A stretch of DNA of 64,000 nucleotides, taken from Siphonodentalium dalli (Eukaryota; Mollusca; Scaphopoda; Gadilida; Siphonodentaliidae). Below the pieces are notes generated by a model, which had not been told where the DNA came from, ran no database searches, and worked only from the letters and a program-made list of their open reading frames with translations. Shown here one piece after another: positions 36,301 through 49,098 of this stretch. The stretch is taken from the NCBI GenBank assembly GCA_032622095.1, contig CP136063.1:277135426-277199425 (forward strand). The letters are read 5' to 3'. The position numbers and the translations under genes were made by a program. The first letter of the stretch is position 1. Every line of letters starts with the position of its first letter.

Positions 36301-37070
36301 AATTAGGTGTCAAAAATTGAATTTTCCAGTGTTTGTAATTTTGGCCCCATTTTGACCAGATAAAGACTAGTGGGGTTGCCCCTGACCTAGCAAAATTACA
36401 CCAAAAAGTTAGCAAAATTTGGATCAAATCAGGGGCCAAATACTGAATTTTCCAGTTTTCATAGTTTTGACCGGATAAAGACTACCCCGTGGTAGCCCAC
36501 GAACATACAAGCAAAATGACACCAAAAATTTGGACCATATTAGGGGCCAAAAACTGAATTTTCCATTTTTCATAATTTTGACCAGATAGACTACGCTGTG
36601 GAGGCCTATGACCACACAAGCAAAATGACACCAACAAATTTCGACCAAAACAAGGCAAAAATCGAATTTCCCTGAGTTCGTAGTTTTGACCCGTTTTTGA
36701 CCAGACAAAGATCGGTCAAAACTACGAAAACTGGAAAATTCGATTTTTGGCCCCTGATTTGGTCGAAATTTTTGGCAACATTTTGGTGTCATTTTGCTTG
36801 TATGGTCGGGACTAGATCATGCCATGAATCTACGGGCGTTAGCATGAATACAGGAGAAGTCGGCCCCGCGCGAAGTCGGCCCCATACGAAGACGGCCCCG
36901 CGCGAATTCGGCCCCAGAGAAGTCGGCCCCATTTATAACAGAACTATTGTTTAAAATCATTCTTTTATTTATTTTATGATATGAAATATGAAACTGAAAA
37001 TAATGACAATATGACAAATTTCAATTAACAGATTCAAACAATGTCGTCGTCGCTATCGCTGTCGTTGTCT

Positions 37071-38239
37071 TAGTCCAAGTCTTCTTGTACTAAAACCAGC
37101 TAAGATATTGGGATGGCGATGCTGGCCACGGTCTTTAGTCCAAGACCGCTTGTATACCAATCCTTTGACACGACTTACGCCCACGATCTGTGGCGGGAAT
37201 TTGTGGTGTATTTTACTGGATTTACCTAGCAAATCAATACATGATGCTATATGCATCGGAAAGGCTTACATCTTATGGTCATAATGGTGTATAATAATCT
37301 AACTTTAATGTTAAATTACACATAGAATATTCCGGTTGATTGCCACACACATCGATTTGTTTCTCTGTTTGTTTACATTTTAACCGAAAGCCGAAGTGGT
37401 CCGAATAAGTTCGGCATAATCCGCTGTTTGTTCTACTAATTCTACTTTCCGTTTCTATATATAGCGCGGGTTTTCCGAACAAAAATAGCGAAAACCGATC
37501 GCCCGAAAGTCCAGTTTTCTATGTGCTTTCAGAACAATTCCCGCACTAAAAACTTAATGACATAATGGAGGATCAGAACGGTAGTTTTGTTGACAATTTT
37601 CGCAAGCAACTTGTCAAAATTGGAGCAAATTAGAACTCTTGTGTCTGACTTGCCATGCGTGATGTGCATTTGACATCTGTGTTGATAAAATAATCGGAGA
37701 ACCGAATCACACAGTTTCGAAATATAGTTCTTCCGTTTTAGTGGGACTTTTCAAACTTAAGGTTCATTTATTTAGTGTATTACATTTATATCTCCAATGT
37801 TTAATTAATCTATTTATTATTTTATTTATTGACACACATAATTACGATTACAATGGAGAATTTATCGTAATTTGCGTTGTTGTCCAAAATCTACGGAATA
37901 TTTTCAACGGAAAATGCCGAACGCAGTTCGCAAGGTCAACTGAGTTCGCATACTTTAAAAAATATGTAAACACTGCGGCAAATGTTTCTTTTCACATTAA
38001 ATTACCGCTTTCAATTCACAACCGATGTGGGTTTCAGATAAAATAGCATGTCTTCTGCGGAAACTATCCGTTTATTGTAGCAATTGTGATATTTTATTTC
38101 ATATAATTGTGGTTTTATTTGAGCGGATCACTAACGCTTAAGTCCTGTCAAAGGAATGCATGGGCCTGGAACTCGGACTAAAGACCGGCACCTCCATCCC
38201 GATATCTTAGCCGGCTTTAGTACGAGAAGACTTGGACTA
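37071..38239. mobile_element. Foldback element with 9-bp duplication
   Basis: TAGTCCAAGTCTTCTTGTAC at the left is mirrored by GTACGAGAAGACTTGGACTA at the right, and inner arms 'gctaagatattgggatgg' / 'ccatcccgatatcttagc' and 'ggtctttagtcc' / 'ggactaaagacc' also match. The perfect 9-bp duplication TCGTTGTCT (37062-37070, 38240-38248) is typical of Mutator-like elements. The interior is AT-rich and non-coding. Confidence 0.85.
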
Positions 38240-38444
38240 TCGTTGTCTGTGATGGCCCAGATGGGTGCTGAAATCTCTGCGATCTTTTTGCACACTCGAT
38301 GCATATGAATGCAATGGCCTCGTCGGATGTGGCTGCTTCACGGTATTGTTGACGAGAAATACCTGTGAAATATAAAACAAATAAATATAATATATATTAA
38401 AATATAATAATTATAAAAATTATATGACATACCTACTCCCATGA

Positions 38445-39456
38445 GGGTCCGTGAAGTTAGCACAACATTCAACATTCAACATTCGTTCAACATTCGCGTG
38501 AAGTTGGCACAACATTCAACATTCAACATTCGTTCAACATTCGAATTTTCTTGTACATAAGTGTTTTTAACGTGAATGGATTAAGTGGGTCGTATATATA
38601 GCACTCCTATCAAAATTAGAGTATTCGATACTTCGATGCTCATTTTTGAGCAATTTTAACATTCGATTTTTCATGTACGTAAATTGTTTTAACGTGAATG
38701 GATTTAATGGGTCGTATATATGGCACTCCTATCAAAATGAGTATTCGATATTTCGACGCTCATTTTTGAGCAATTTCAATTCCGGGGGAGAGAGAGGGCA
38801 CATCATATACGCATGATCGGATCGGGCCCATATATGCAGGCATTGTACACTGATGGTACTTTAATTATCCATAGGGCCCACGCCTATCATGTGTGGTTTT
38901 CGCTGGCGAATGTTGGACAGAAAGAACATTCAACATTCGTTCAACATTCGCGTGAAGTTGGCACAACATTCAACATTCAACATTCGCCAGCGAAAACCAC
39001 ACATGCTATGATGCTAGGCGTGGGCCCTATGGATAATTAAAGTACCATCAGTGTACAATGCCTGCATATATGGGCCCGATCCGATCATGCGTATATGATG
39101 TGCCCTCTCTCTCCCCCGGAATTGAAATTGCTCAAAAATGAGCGTCGAAATATCGAATACTCATTTTGATAGGAGTGCTATATATACGACCCATTAAATC
39201 CATTCACGTTAAAACAATTTACGTACATGAAAAATCGAATGTTAAAATTGCTCAAAAATGAGCATCGAAGTATCGATTACTCTAATTTTGATAGGAGTGC
39301 TATATATACGACCCACTTAATCCATTCACGTTAAAAAAACTTATGTACAAGAAAATTCGAATGTTGAACGAATGTTGAATGTTGAATGTTGTGCCAACTT
39401 CACGCGAACGTTGAACGAATGTTGAATGTTGAATGTTGTGCTAACTTCACGGACCC
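38445..39456. mobile_element. Near-perfect 1-kb palindrome with 9-bp duplication
   Basis: GGGTCCGTGAAGTTAGCACA to TGTGCTAACTTCACGGACCC. Arms of nearly 500 bp mirror each other almost base for base around 38954. Within the arms are blocks of 'aacattcaacattcgttc' repeats and two ~115-bp direct repeats starting 'acgtgaatggatt'. It is flanked by CTCCCATGA (38436-38444, 39457-39465). The end motif GGGTCCGTGAAG is shared with the next element. Confidence 0.88.
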
Positions 39457-40173
39457 CTCCCATGAAGCTCATATATCACAGATTGACATTATTTTTACAT
39501 ATATTATAGAGGCCAAATTACACTATATACAAGATTTAAGTATATTCTCATATACTTGAGAAAATATTGAACAATGATGACACTTCGTTCGCTAAGCAGC
39601 AATCAAAAGTACTTAGCGGTTTCTTTCATTGTATATCGGCAACCATCATTGTTTTTATAACTGAGCCGCTGTCAGTGTCTGTCCATAAGTGAAGTTCATA
39701 TTGTTATTACAACTAAGAAAATATTGCGGACTTCACTATTAGCCTACACAAACACGACCCTAAATCAATCAAATTAAGTTGGGGACCTCATAATTAGCCT
39801 AAATAAACACTATATCAATCAAATTAAGCCGATTTAATCCCTTCTAATTAATGGGCCCGACTTCTCTGGGGCCGACTTCGCGTTAGTAGAGATTCATGGC
39901 ATGATCTAGGTTGGGACCACACCACGGTAGTCTTTATCCGGTCAAAATCGGACCAAAACTACGAAAACTGGATCCCTAATAGTAATTGGTCCCTATTTTG
40001 GCAACTTTTTTTGTGTTATTTTGCTTGTATGGTCGGTTACCATTCCACGGATGTGTAGTCATTATCCTGTCAAAATGGACAGGGCACCGCATGGAGTTTT
40101 ACGAAGTCCATATATATATCTAGTACAAGGGGGAGAACTCTATCTTATAAAATGAAGAAAGCACCGCTGTTCA

Positions 40174-40826
40174 GGGTCCGTGAAGATTCGGCGGAGGGAA
40201 GATTCGGCCGGGAAGATTCGGCAGGGAAGATTCGGCAGGTTTTATCCGCCGAATCTTCCTAGGTTTATACCAATATATTGGGACGGGAGATTTTATGTTT
40301 AAGTTTTATGATGAATATTTTACAAGAATAAATTACTTTTATTATTACTTTTGTTATTACTTTTATGATGTTTTGTCATTAGTTTGTTTGACATATTTTA
40401 GGTTTATGATAAGGTAAGTTTATCTATTTCTGTGTACTTCTTTATTTGAAACATAATGTCGTTTGATTTTTATGTTTCAAATAAAGAATGACGGTTATAA
40501 ATGTATTTTAAATTGTTTTGTTTGTATTTCTGTTACACCTTATGTTATCAGCTTGTGTAAATATGTTTCATCCATTCTAATAAAATCTGTCATTACTAAA
40601 AATTAGTTAATCAAGACCCTATAATCCCTCTAATTAGTTGGTATTGTTACAACAAAGAATAAGTGCGCACACAAGCTTAGTCCCACATAAGCCGTAATTC
40701 CCAAGCCGTAATTAGTTAGATCAAACGACTTGCCGAATCTTCCCTCCGCCGAATCTTCCCTGCCGAATCTTCCCTCCGCCGAAAAATACACCGCCGAATC
40801 TTCCCTCCGCCGAATCTTCCCGTTCC
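40174..40826. mobile_element. Second GGGTCCGTGAAG element, with GAAGATTCGGC repeats
   Basis: Starts GGGTCCGTGAAGATTCGG and ends with the inverse ...CCGAATCTTCCCGTTCC. Four to five direct GGGAAGATTCGGC-type repeats lie at each end. It is flanked by CGCTGTTCA (40165-40173, 40827-40835). The central ~430 bp are AT-rich and non-coding. End motif and 8-9-bp duplication tie it to 38445-39456. Confidence 0.82.
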
Positions 40827-40835
40827 CGCTGTTCA

Positions 40836-41247
40836 ATGTCAAGGTTGCTGTAGCCGCTGCGCAAATACGACCATTACTTCCGGCCCATGTGGAATTTCAT
40901 CACAGGTAATTGGAATCGATTTGGAAGATCCTGAGTTAAATAATTTACTCAGTTGTACCCCAACGTATCGTGACATATGTCGGGTTTTTAATTAAGTGTT
41001 TGTTTTTATTTATTCTCAGTTTTGAAGACATAAATTTTCATATCAATGTGACTGTCCTATTTTCGTGTTTGGAAACGGGCCAGTTCGTCCCACACGCCAT
41101 AGGTGCCAGTAACAATATATAATATTAACAATAAAGTAATAAAATATTTGTTACAGGTACCTGTGCCAGGCTGTGGTGTCCCACTCCCAGGGTTCACTCG
41201 GTCTAATCGACCTGGGCTGGCTCGATCCAAGGGATTTCTCTCTCTCT
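40836..41247. other. Unique spacer
   Basis: No gene signal. The sequence is more GC-rich than its neighbours and ends in a CT-dinucleotide tract. Confidence 0.4.
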
Positions 41248-42170
41248 CAGGTCGGGCACACATAAAAAATGGTCTCTAGACTCTACGTAGCTTGTTTTGT
41301 CTACTGTAGCCCGATTGAGCTACGTTTTTAATGTGATTTACACACCTCCATCGATTACCGCCATACCACGCACGAAGCGCATTTCGAATTTTCTATCATT
41401 AGTTGTGTACCACTACGTCTACAAATAAGCAAAAAACTCTAGGACTCACCACGGCTAAGGCGCAATTAACGATGTTTTAGTTTAGACCCGTTACCGTTAA
41501 AGTAGTGTGTTTCTCGAAATTATAAGATTTTGTCATAAACGTTCAGTTTATGTGGCTTACCTGATTGGATAAAGCGAACAGCTTCACTCGGAGACGACTA
41601 TTTGTGAAATGTATTGCGAACGCCATTCAGAGAAGACAAGTACGGAAGCTCGATTCACAACCCTACTGTGAAATTTGGAAGCACCTCGCGTAACATTGCA
41701 GTTATACAAATATGGTTGTCCATTTGTCGTTCCGTACATTCCAACAGATAGATTTTACATTGAAATCCCATTAAGAACGTACCATTAATCCCCGGCATAA
41801 ACGCAACCAATCAGTTTATTAGCTGTTTGCGAACACAATTGCGAACGGGACTTCCTGAAATTGGATGAAGATTTTCATTTGATCAACAGATTTTTATGAT
41901 TGTTTCTTAGTTTCTAATGGTAAATTACCCAGAACAGATTGATTTTGAATCGCTCAAAATGTATTAAAGCTGTGGTGAGTCGTTGAGTTTTTTGCTTCTT
42001 TGTAGACGTGATATTGGTACACAACTAATGACCGAAAAATTCGAAATGCGCTTCTTTCGTGGTACGTCGGTAATGGATGGAGGTGTGTAAATCACATTTA
42101 AAACGTAGCTCAATCGGGCTACAGTAGACAAACGAGCTACGTAGACCGTTTTTGATGTGTGCCCGACCTG
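41248..42170. mobile_element. Foldback element (~920 bp)
   Basis: CAGGTCGGGCACACATAAAA is mirrored by 'tttttgatgtgtgcccgacctg'. Arms of about 210 bp share 'acgtagctcaatcgggctac', 'cacctccat' and 'tgcgcttc'. The ~510-bp centre is unique. Flanks are CT-rich (tctctctc / tctctgag), so the duplication is ambiguous. Confidence 0.75.
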
Positions 42171-45100
42171 TCTCTGAGTCTCTCCAAGCCTTTACGGCTT
42201 TAGGAGGTAGATTGGATAGTGTGATCATTTATTTGGCAACAACGATATAGAAATGATGAACAACATTCGTATACGAACTTTTATATATTTATGTATATGT
42301 GTATAGAGTTTTAGTCTTGGAGTTAGACGTTCAACTTCAACTGGACTTTCTTAGTGAACGTTCAGGCGACTATGATTCAATCGTAAGTGGAAGGATTTCA
42401 ATCATAGGAAGTAACCGGTAGTTAGACTGCACATGCTCATGTCAAAATCACAAGTCAAAAAATATTATCAAAGACTGTTTGATTTTATATTCAAAATTGT
42501 GGCGTATCCTTGGATACCTCCACTTGCGACGTAATCACAGTCGTGTGTACATAAAAATTGTGGCTCGAAAGATTGCAGGGTAGTCAATCACATGCTTTAT
42601 GAACAACCTACGATATCATCATGTACGACGACATCGCAATCGTGTGAACTAACTATCCATGATCTCGTCGGGCTTTGATTCCTCACTTACGATTGTATCG
42701 TGGTCGTCTGAACGTTCACTTAGCATCTCACATCAACACTCACACAGCGGCACAAGTTTGTAGAAGGTCACATCACTGCCAGGAACATTGAGTCCTCGAT
42801 GCCAGCCTTGTTGAACGAATGTTGTTGAACATTGTTGAATTGAGAATGTTGAATTAAATATACGTATGCACCTTCGAGATGAGATCTCACTTCATAAAGG
42901 CACTTGAAACAATGGAACATCTTTATGGTTATGATTGCACTGCTTATATATACCGTATGAGGTCAGCATCTGAATGTGATTATCTATCACACGTTCTGAA
43001 GCCATCTCACTCTCTGAAGTGTGAGTAGCCAACTGGTTACTGTGTAAACAGCCCTGTGTTGCTGTGTGAAGAGCATACGCAAAGTTTGTGAATAGATTCA
43101 TATCTGTCCATACACAGTAGGTGTTTGTCTGAATTCATCGCAAGAACTTGTTTTCTGAATTAGGGTTGCTATGACTATGAGATTTCATAATCGACCGTTA
43201 TAGTCGATTAATCGTTCATACATTTGTATATGCGGCCTATATTACACCCAGGTAAACACGTGATAAATGCGAAATTACAATGACTACTTTACATCCAGTC
43301 TGAACACAGTTATCACTGTCAGTCAGCAAGCTTGTCATTATGAGGTTCCTGCCCACCATCGGCCACCTAAACTCAAATTGGCATGGTAGGTAAACACCAT
43401 CCTCATCAAATTTTTTTAAAATATCTCTTCAGTCAATCAATTGTTCCCCGTGAACATGCATCGTGGTACCAATTTAAAGCATGTGGAATTGTTGCATACT
43501 TATTGAAAATGGACTATTGTTAGTTTTGCAGAAAATCCCATTGTGTAACAATTGCGTCACCTGACATATATATAGCACTTAATTTTATTTCGCGAGCTTC
43601 GGTGTGTGCGCGCTGCCTGTTACTGTACTTTTAGTTTTGTTATTCAAAGTGCGTGCAGCGCATTGCATCATGCAGCGCGGTGGCAGGGGGGTATATATGT
43701 TACCACGTTGGAGAATGTAATATATGTAGCACTCATAAGTGATGACACAAACTTGTTACTGATTAACTGTCAGTTATTTGGAACATTCCATGTCCCGCGA
43801 ACTTTTGTCCCTTGTCCCACTCTTGAAGATGACTGCCCAACACCCGCTGCAACATCAAAGGAAGCTGCATCGTAAGTGGCGAGAGAACAGGCTGTCGGGT
43901 GGTAATTTGTGCTACAAAAGCCTACATACACTGTTAACTTTTACTGCCAGACATGGCATTTGTGCGTACATGTAGTACTGCTTAAATTTATACACAACCT
44001 TACCCACCCACCCCTTTGGGCGTTTAGTGGACGAAAGTAAATAACCGTCGACTACCACACCTGTTGAAGGTTAGTTGATTAATCAAATAATCATGGCAAA
44101 CCTATTCTGAATTCATCGTCCGTGTGTGGATGGCTTTCCATGACACCTTTGCACTGTTATGGCCACTATAATCACCCCGAGACGCCACAGCAGCCCAGGC
44201 TGTTCGCTTCATTCGCGGCAAACATATTTGCCGATGGCTGCATTTTGAGGGTTAATAATGGCACTTTTGTGTGGCCATGACCCCCTTCCGTGTATGGGTG
44301 GGTTTCCATGAGACCCATGCACAGTTATTGCCACTAAAATCACCTCTATCCACCACAGGGGATGTCCGGGTGGTGTTTAGTCACACCCGTCTGATTAACA
44401 TTTCAAGACCCAATGGCCCACCATTGTCGGATATATCTCAAACAACGTTATTCTGTTTCCCCTGCCAGGGCCCAGGTTGCATGGTGTCATGTTCTCGGCC
44501 TAGAAATTATATTCAACCTCGCTGCCGGGGCAGCTCAGTTGAATATAAATTCCAGACCAGAAATATGACACCACTGCATGTAACCTGGCTGGAAACAGAA
44601 TAATTTATACTGTTCAAATAGCAGTCTTACCCTCCAGAATGGTGTCTCGAAAAGCGATGTGCATCTTTAATTGCCTAATATACACGTCAATGGTAAATCA
44701 TCTCGAAGTGATTATATTCAAAGTATGTACCGGTACTGTTATTGCAGTGCCACCTTTTTAACTGCGGCAGGAAATGCTGCAAGCATTGTTTGCACACATT
44801 GTTTTGATATAGTAAACTTAATTTTCCCTGTATATGATGAACACTTTTCTAAAAGGGTAATTTATTCACATGTAAGTGAACAGGACCGCTTTGGTCTTGT
44901 CCTAGCAAGGGTACTGGACTGGAATGGGCTGAATCGCCTAGTCAGTGGACCGGACCACCTATAGTGGTCTGGTCCTCATCACTGGGCCATAAATTAATTG
45001 GCATAATTGATGGTACAAAATTCATATCTACAAATCTTCACATGCACAATAATTAACAGCTGATCAATCGGCAAATCACAAGGAATTTCTTTAGTCTTCA

Positions 45101-45404
45101 CTATACAGAGAACAACTCCACCATGGTGGGGGGGAAATAACCATGCCGGAAATGTTCCTCTCTCCCGACTGACCTGACTAAAAAAAAATTGTCTGATTAT
45201 GTTCATTATCTGAATATCACATAAATCGAGTATTAACATTTTCTCAAAATTTCCTGTAGAACTCTGCGGGAAAAAATTAGATATTTAGGCCAGTGTAGTT
45301 AGTTGGCCAGATAAACTGTTGCAGCGATTTATGCGACAATTGTTTAATGTTCCACTATAACTTTCTGTAGGAATGACATGAATCACTGCTCATTATAAGA
45401 AATT
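42171..45404. other. 5' flank of CDKAL1
   Basis: Mostly unique, with slightly higher GC around 43590-44560. Two diverged copies of a ~180-bp segment ('tttccatga(c/g)ac', 'tattgccactaaaatcacc') lie near 44140-44230 and 44300-44370. A ~150-bp hairpin (44451-44602; CTGTTTCC..GGAAACAG ends, with 'tatattcaac'/'gttgaatata' inner arms) follows. The promoter and 5' UTR of CDKAL1 should lie toward the right end, but I could not place a transcription start. Open frames at 43606-43975 and 44271-44603 lack recognisable domains. Confidence 0.4.
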
Positions 45405-45546
45405 ATGGATGACATTGAGGATTTGGTAACGTCGAAAGATCTCCCTCAACGAACTATTAACAGAAAGCATGTTGTACCTCACCCAAAGAAACTGAAAAAT
45501 CATTCCACGCAGGAAGAAAAGCCACAGTGTGATAGCATTGTTCCAG
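45405..45546 (+). CDS. CDKAL1: CDKAL1 coding exon 1 (N-terminus)
   Basis: CDKAL1 is the radical-SAM methylthiotransferase that converts N6-threonylcarbamoyladenosine at position 37 of tRNA-Lys(UUU) to its 2-methylthio form, which stabilises decoding. In animals it is tethered to the ER by a C-terminal anchor. This exon gives residues 1-47 plus the first base of codon 48. MDDIEDLV at the start and the later RKHVVP match the conserved N-terminal segment of animal CDKAL1 (DDIEDIV..RKDVVP in human). The start ATG at 45405 is chosen because the conserved DDIED begins directly after it. The donor after 45546 is CCAG|gtaaga, a strong consensus. The exon ends in phase 1. Whether further 5' non-coding exons exist cannot be seen. 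Confidence 0.9.
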
Positions 45547-48500
45547 GTAAGAGAACTTTCTGATCTGAAACCGATCACCAAAAATATTAAGTTCCCACCT
45601 CTGCAAAATAAAAGTTCCTTACATCTAAAGTAATTATATCTAATCTTTTTATATGCCAGTTTTAAAAAACGGGACATATTATGTTATTGGTCAGTCTGTC
45701 AGTTCGCTTTTTTAGTTTCCAGACAATAATTTTATTAAATCTTAACTGAATGGAATGAAATTTGGTATGTGGGTTTACCAGCCCAAAATACAGGTCAAGT
45801 TCAAATTTGGGTTTCGTCTGCCAATTTTCACCAGACTTACGGTCTTTTGTTGAAAAGTCCCGTAATTAGCGTGAGTTTGTATAACGCGACATGTTATCAT
45901 TGTTTTTTAGCATAACTGAGAAATGAGAGGTGTTTTATCACACCATGGTTGATATACTAAATATATTAACAGCCTGATTCGTTGATGGTTATATCACACC
46001 ATGGTTGATATACTAAATATATTAACATCCTGATTTGTTGAGGGTTATATCACACCATGGTTGATATACTAAATATATTAACATCCTGATTCGTTCAGGG
46101 TTATATCACACCATGGTTGATATACTAAATTTATTAACATCCTGATTCGTGATATACTAAATATATTAACATCCTGATTCGTTGAGGGTTATATCACACC
46201 ATGGTTGATATACTAAATATATTAACATCCTGATTCGTTGAGGGTTATATCACACCATGGTTGATATACTAAATATATTAACATCCTGATTCGTTGAGGG
46301 TTATATCACACCATGGTTGTTATACTAAATATATTAACAGCCTGATTCGTTGAGGGTTATATCACACCATGGTTGATATACTAAATATATTAACAGCCTG
46401 ATTCGTTGAGGGTTATATCACACCATGGTTGTTATACTAAATATATTAACAGCCTGATTCGTTGAGGGTTATATCACACCATGGTTGATATACTAAATAT
46501 ATTAACAGCCTGATTCGTTGAGGGTTATATCACACCATGGTTGATATACTAAATATATTAACAGCCTGATTCGTGGAGGGTTATATCACACCATGGTTGA
46601 TATACTAAATATATTAACAGCCTGATTCGTTGAGGGTTATATCACACCATGGTTGATATACTAAATATATTAACAGCCTGATTCGTTGAGGGTTATATCA
46701 CACCATGGTTGATATACTAAATATATTAACAGCCTGATTCGTTGAGGGTTATATCACACCATGGTTGATATACTAAATATATTAACAGCCTGATTCGTTG
46801 AGGGTTATATCACACCATGGTTGATATACTAAATATATTAACAGCCTGATTCGTTGAGGGTTATATCACACCATGGTTGATATACTAAATATATTAACAG
46901 CCTGATTCGTTGAGGGTTATATCACACCATGGTTGATATACTAAATATATTAACAGCCTGATTCGTTGAGGGTTATATCACACCATGGTTGATATACTAA
47001 ATATATTAACAGCCTGATTCGTTGAGGGTTATATCACACCATGGTTGATATACTAAATATATTAACAGCCTGATTCGTTGAGGGTTATATCACACCATGG
47101 TTGATATACTAAATATATTAACAGCCTGATTCGTTGAGGGTTATATCACACCATGGTTGATATACTAAATATATTAACAGCCTGATTCGTGGAGGGTTAT
47201 ATCACACCATGGTTGATATACTAAATATATTAACAGCCTGATTCGTTGAGGGTTATATCACACCATGGTTGATATACTAAATATATTAACAGCCTGATTC
47301 GTTGAGGGTTATATCACACCATGGTTGATATACTAAATATATTAACAGCCTGATTCGTTGAGGGTTATATCACACCATGGTTGATATACTAAATATATTA
47401 ACAGCCTGATTCGTTGAGGGTTATATCACACCATGGTTGATATACTAAATATATTAACAGCCTGATTCGTTGAGGGTTATATCACACCATGGTTGATATA
47501 CTAAATATATTAACAGCCTGATTCGTTGAGGGTTATATCACACCATGGTTGATATACTAAATATATTAACAGCCTGATTCGTTGAGGGTTATATCACACC
47601 ATGGTTGATATACTAAATATATTAACAGCCTGATTCGTTGAGGGTTATATCACACCATGGTTGATATACTAAATATATTAACATCCTGATTCGTTGAGGG
47701 TTATATCACACCATGGTTGATATACTAAATATATTAAGAGCCTGATTCGTTGAGGGTTATATCACACCATGGTTGTTATACTAAATATATTAACAGCCTG
47801 ATTTGTTGAGGGTTATATCACACCATGGTTGATATACTAAATATATTAACAGCCTGATTCGTTGAGGGTTATATCACACCATGGTTGATATACTAAATAT
47901 ATTAACAGCCTGATTCGTTGAGGGTTATATCACACCATGGTTGATATACTAAATATATTAACAGCCTGATTCGTTGAGGGTTATATCACACCATGGTTGT
48001 TATACTAAATATATTAACATCCTGATTCGTTGAGGGTTATATCACACCATGGTTGATATACTAAATATATTAACATCCTGATTCGTTGAGGGTTATATCA
48101 CACCATGGTTGATATACTAAATATATTAACAGCCTGATTCGTGATATACTAAATATATTAACAGCCTGATTCGTTGAGGGTTATATCACACCATGGTTGA
48201 TATACTAAATATATTAACAGCCTGATTCGTTGAGGGTTATATCACACCATGGTTGATATACTAAATATATTAACAGCCTGATTTGTTGAGGGTTTCATTC
48301 CTCTTTAATATCTGCAGAATTCACTGCATATAGCCCAGGAACTATAAATTAAAAAAAGGTGACACAATTTAAATTACTTATGATTTATTGATGGCTGATG
48401 AGAACACACAAGAGCTAGATCAACATAAATAAAACAAAATACAAAACAAAATATACAAATGATGAGCAAGCACACATTGACATCATGCAAATAATTCAAA

Positions 48501-49098
48501 TCAAATTAAGTCTAATTCATGAAAAAATCCAATAAATGAGTAATGAGCAAATAACAACTAACTGCAGTGTCATTAAGGATAAATGATGTTATTATCTTGT
48601 TGAATCTTTTGGCTTTAAAGCCATTCACTCTCAAATCAACATTGGTCCAGCTCTTGTGAAGTCAAATCAATTAATGACTGAAAAACTCCCACTAAATCAA
48701 GCCACAGTAAAACTAATTAATTATTACTCACTTGAATGAACACCAATGAAATTGCGGCTAAGCATTAATCAGCTTGGAGCAGTCGTGTGATAATTGAGCA
48801 TGATATTGAACCTTTGTTAACGAATACGGAAAGGATATCAACATATTGCTAATTATGAATTACTTTATCTGTGTCCAAATAAAACCGGACATGAAGACAG
48901 CCAATTGATGCTTTGTTGTAATTTTAATTATTGTGTGAATAAAATATCTACATTTCTAATATATGTATATAATTACAATTGGACCTATAGTTATGTCCAC
49001 TCTTCCATCCTCCTCATCTCTGTTTTTTATAGTTATATTACCTATTAGTAAGCTAGAACCAGTCTTACTTTCTTGAACAATGATTGGTATCTTTCCAG
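45547..49098 (+). other. CDKAL1: CDKAL1 intron 1
   Basis: 3.55 kb from gtaaga to ctttccag. It holds a degenerate 'gtcagtctgtcagttcgc' repeat at 45650-45850, the 56-bp minisatellite at 45933-48294, and unique AT-rich sequence from 48295 to the acceptor. Confidence 0.85.
45933..48294. repeat. 56-bp minisatellite, ~42 copies, in CDKAL1 intron 1
   Basis: Units of 56 bp contain TATCACACCATGGTTGATAT and TATTAACAGCCTGATTCGTT. Variants are AACAT for AACAG, TTGTTAT for TTGATAT, and two shortened units (46149-46168 and about 48138-48160) that lack about 28 bp at the same junction (GATTCGTGATATAC). Central units are near-identical; variants cluster toward both ends, as expected for an array homogenised from the middle. 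Confidence 0.96.

Larger units (their letters stand above)
37021..39472 (-). pseudogene. Small spliced minus-strand ORF split by two transposon insertions
   Basis: Read on the minus strand: a start at 39472-39470, a short exon to 38433 with donor gtatgt, an acceptor tttcacag with the next exon from 38362, and a stop at 37023-37021, followed by an AATAAA near 36970. The 38445-39465 and 37071-38248 insertions, each including one copy of its 9-bp duplication, lie inside the two exons. Ignoring them the frame stays open for about 66 residues, including ATSDEAIAFICIECAKR with a CxxC-like pair. I do not recognise the family. It is probably a protein of the host transposon, no longer functional because the inserted sequence brings in stops. 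Confidence 0.35.
36840..39888. mobile_element. Element with GAAGTCGGCCCC subterminal repeats
   Basis: Left end has four to five repeats of GAAGTCGGCCCC (36855-36930); the right end has the inverse (39848-39885, GGGCCCGACTTCTCTGGGGC). A shared GCGTTAG lies at both outer borders, possibly the remains of a target duplication. It carries the minus-strand ORF described separately and was later hit by two insertions (37071-38239 and 38445-39456). Confidence 0.6.
36330..40085. repeat. Foldback with internal tandem repeats, host of nested elements
   Basis: Left arm 36330-36840 has three repeats of 'gaccagataaagact', 'ggggccaaaaactgaatttt' and 'caagcaaaatgacacc'. The right arm at 39889-40085 is its inverse ('gtagtctttatccggtcaaa', 'tttgcttgtatggtcgg'). 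The innermost parts 'atcatgccatgaatct' and 'agattcatggcatgat' are exact mirrors, and a large element has inserted between them. Confidence 0.6.

Noticed and set aside
43606-44603. Open frames upstream of CDKAL1 as a separate gene
   Set aside because: No family resemblance, no supported splice structure, and part of the region is a local duplication and a hairpin.
45933-48294. CRISPR-like regular array
   Set aside because: Units are contiguous 56-bp repeats without unique spacers, inside an intron of an animal gene.
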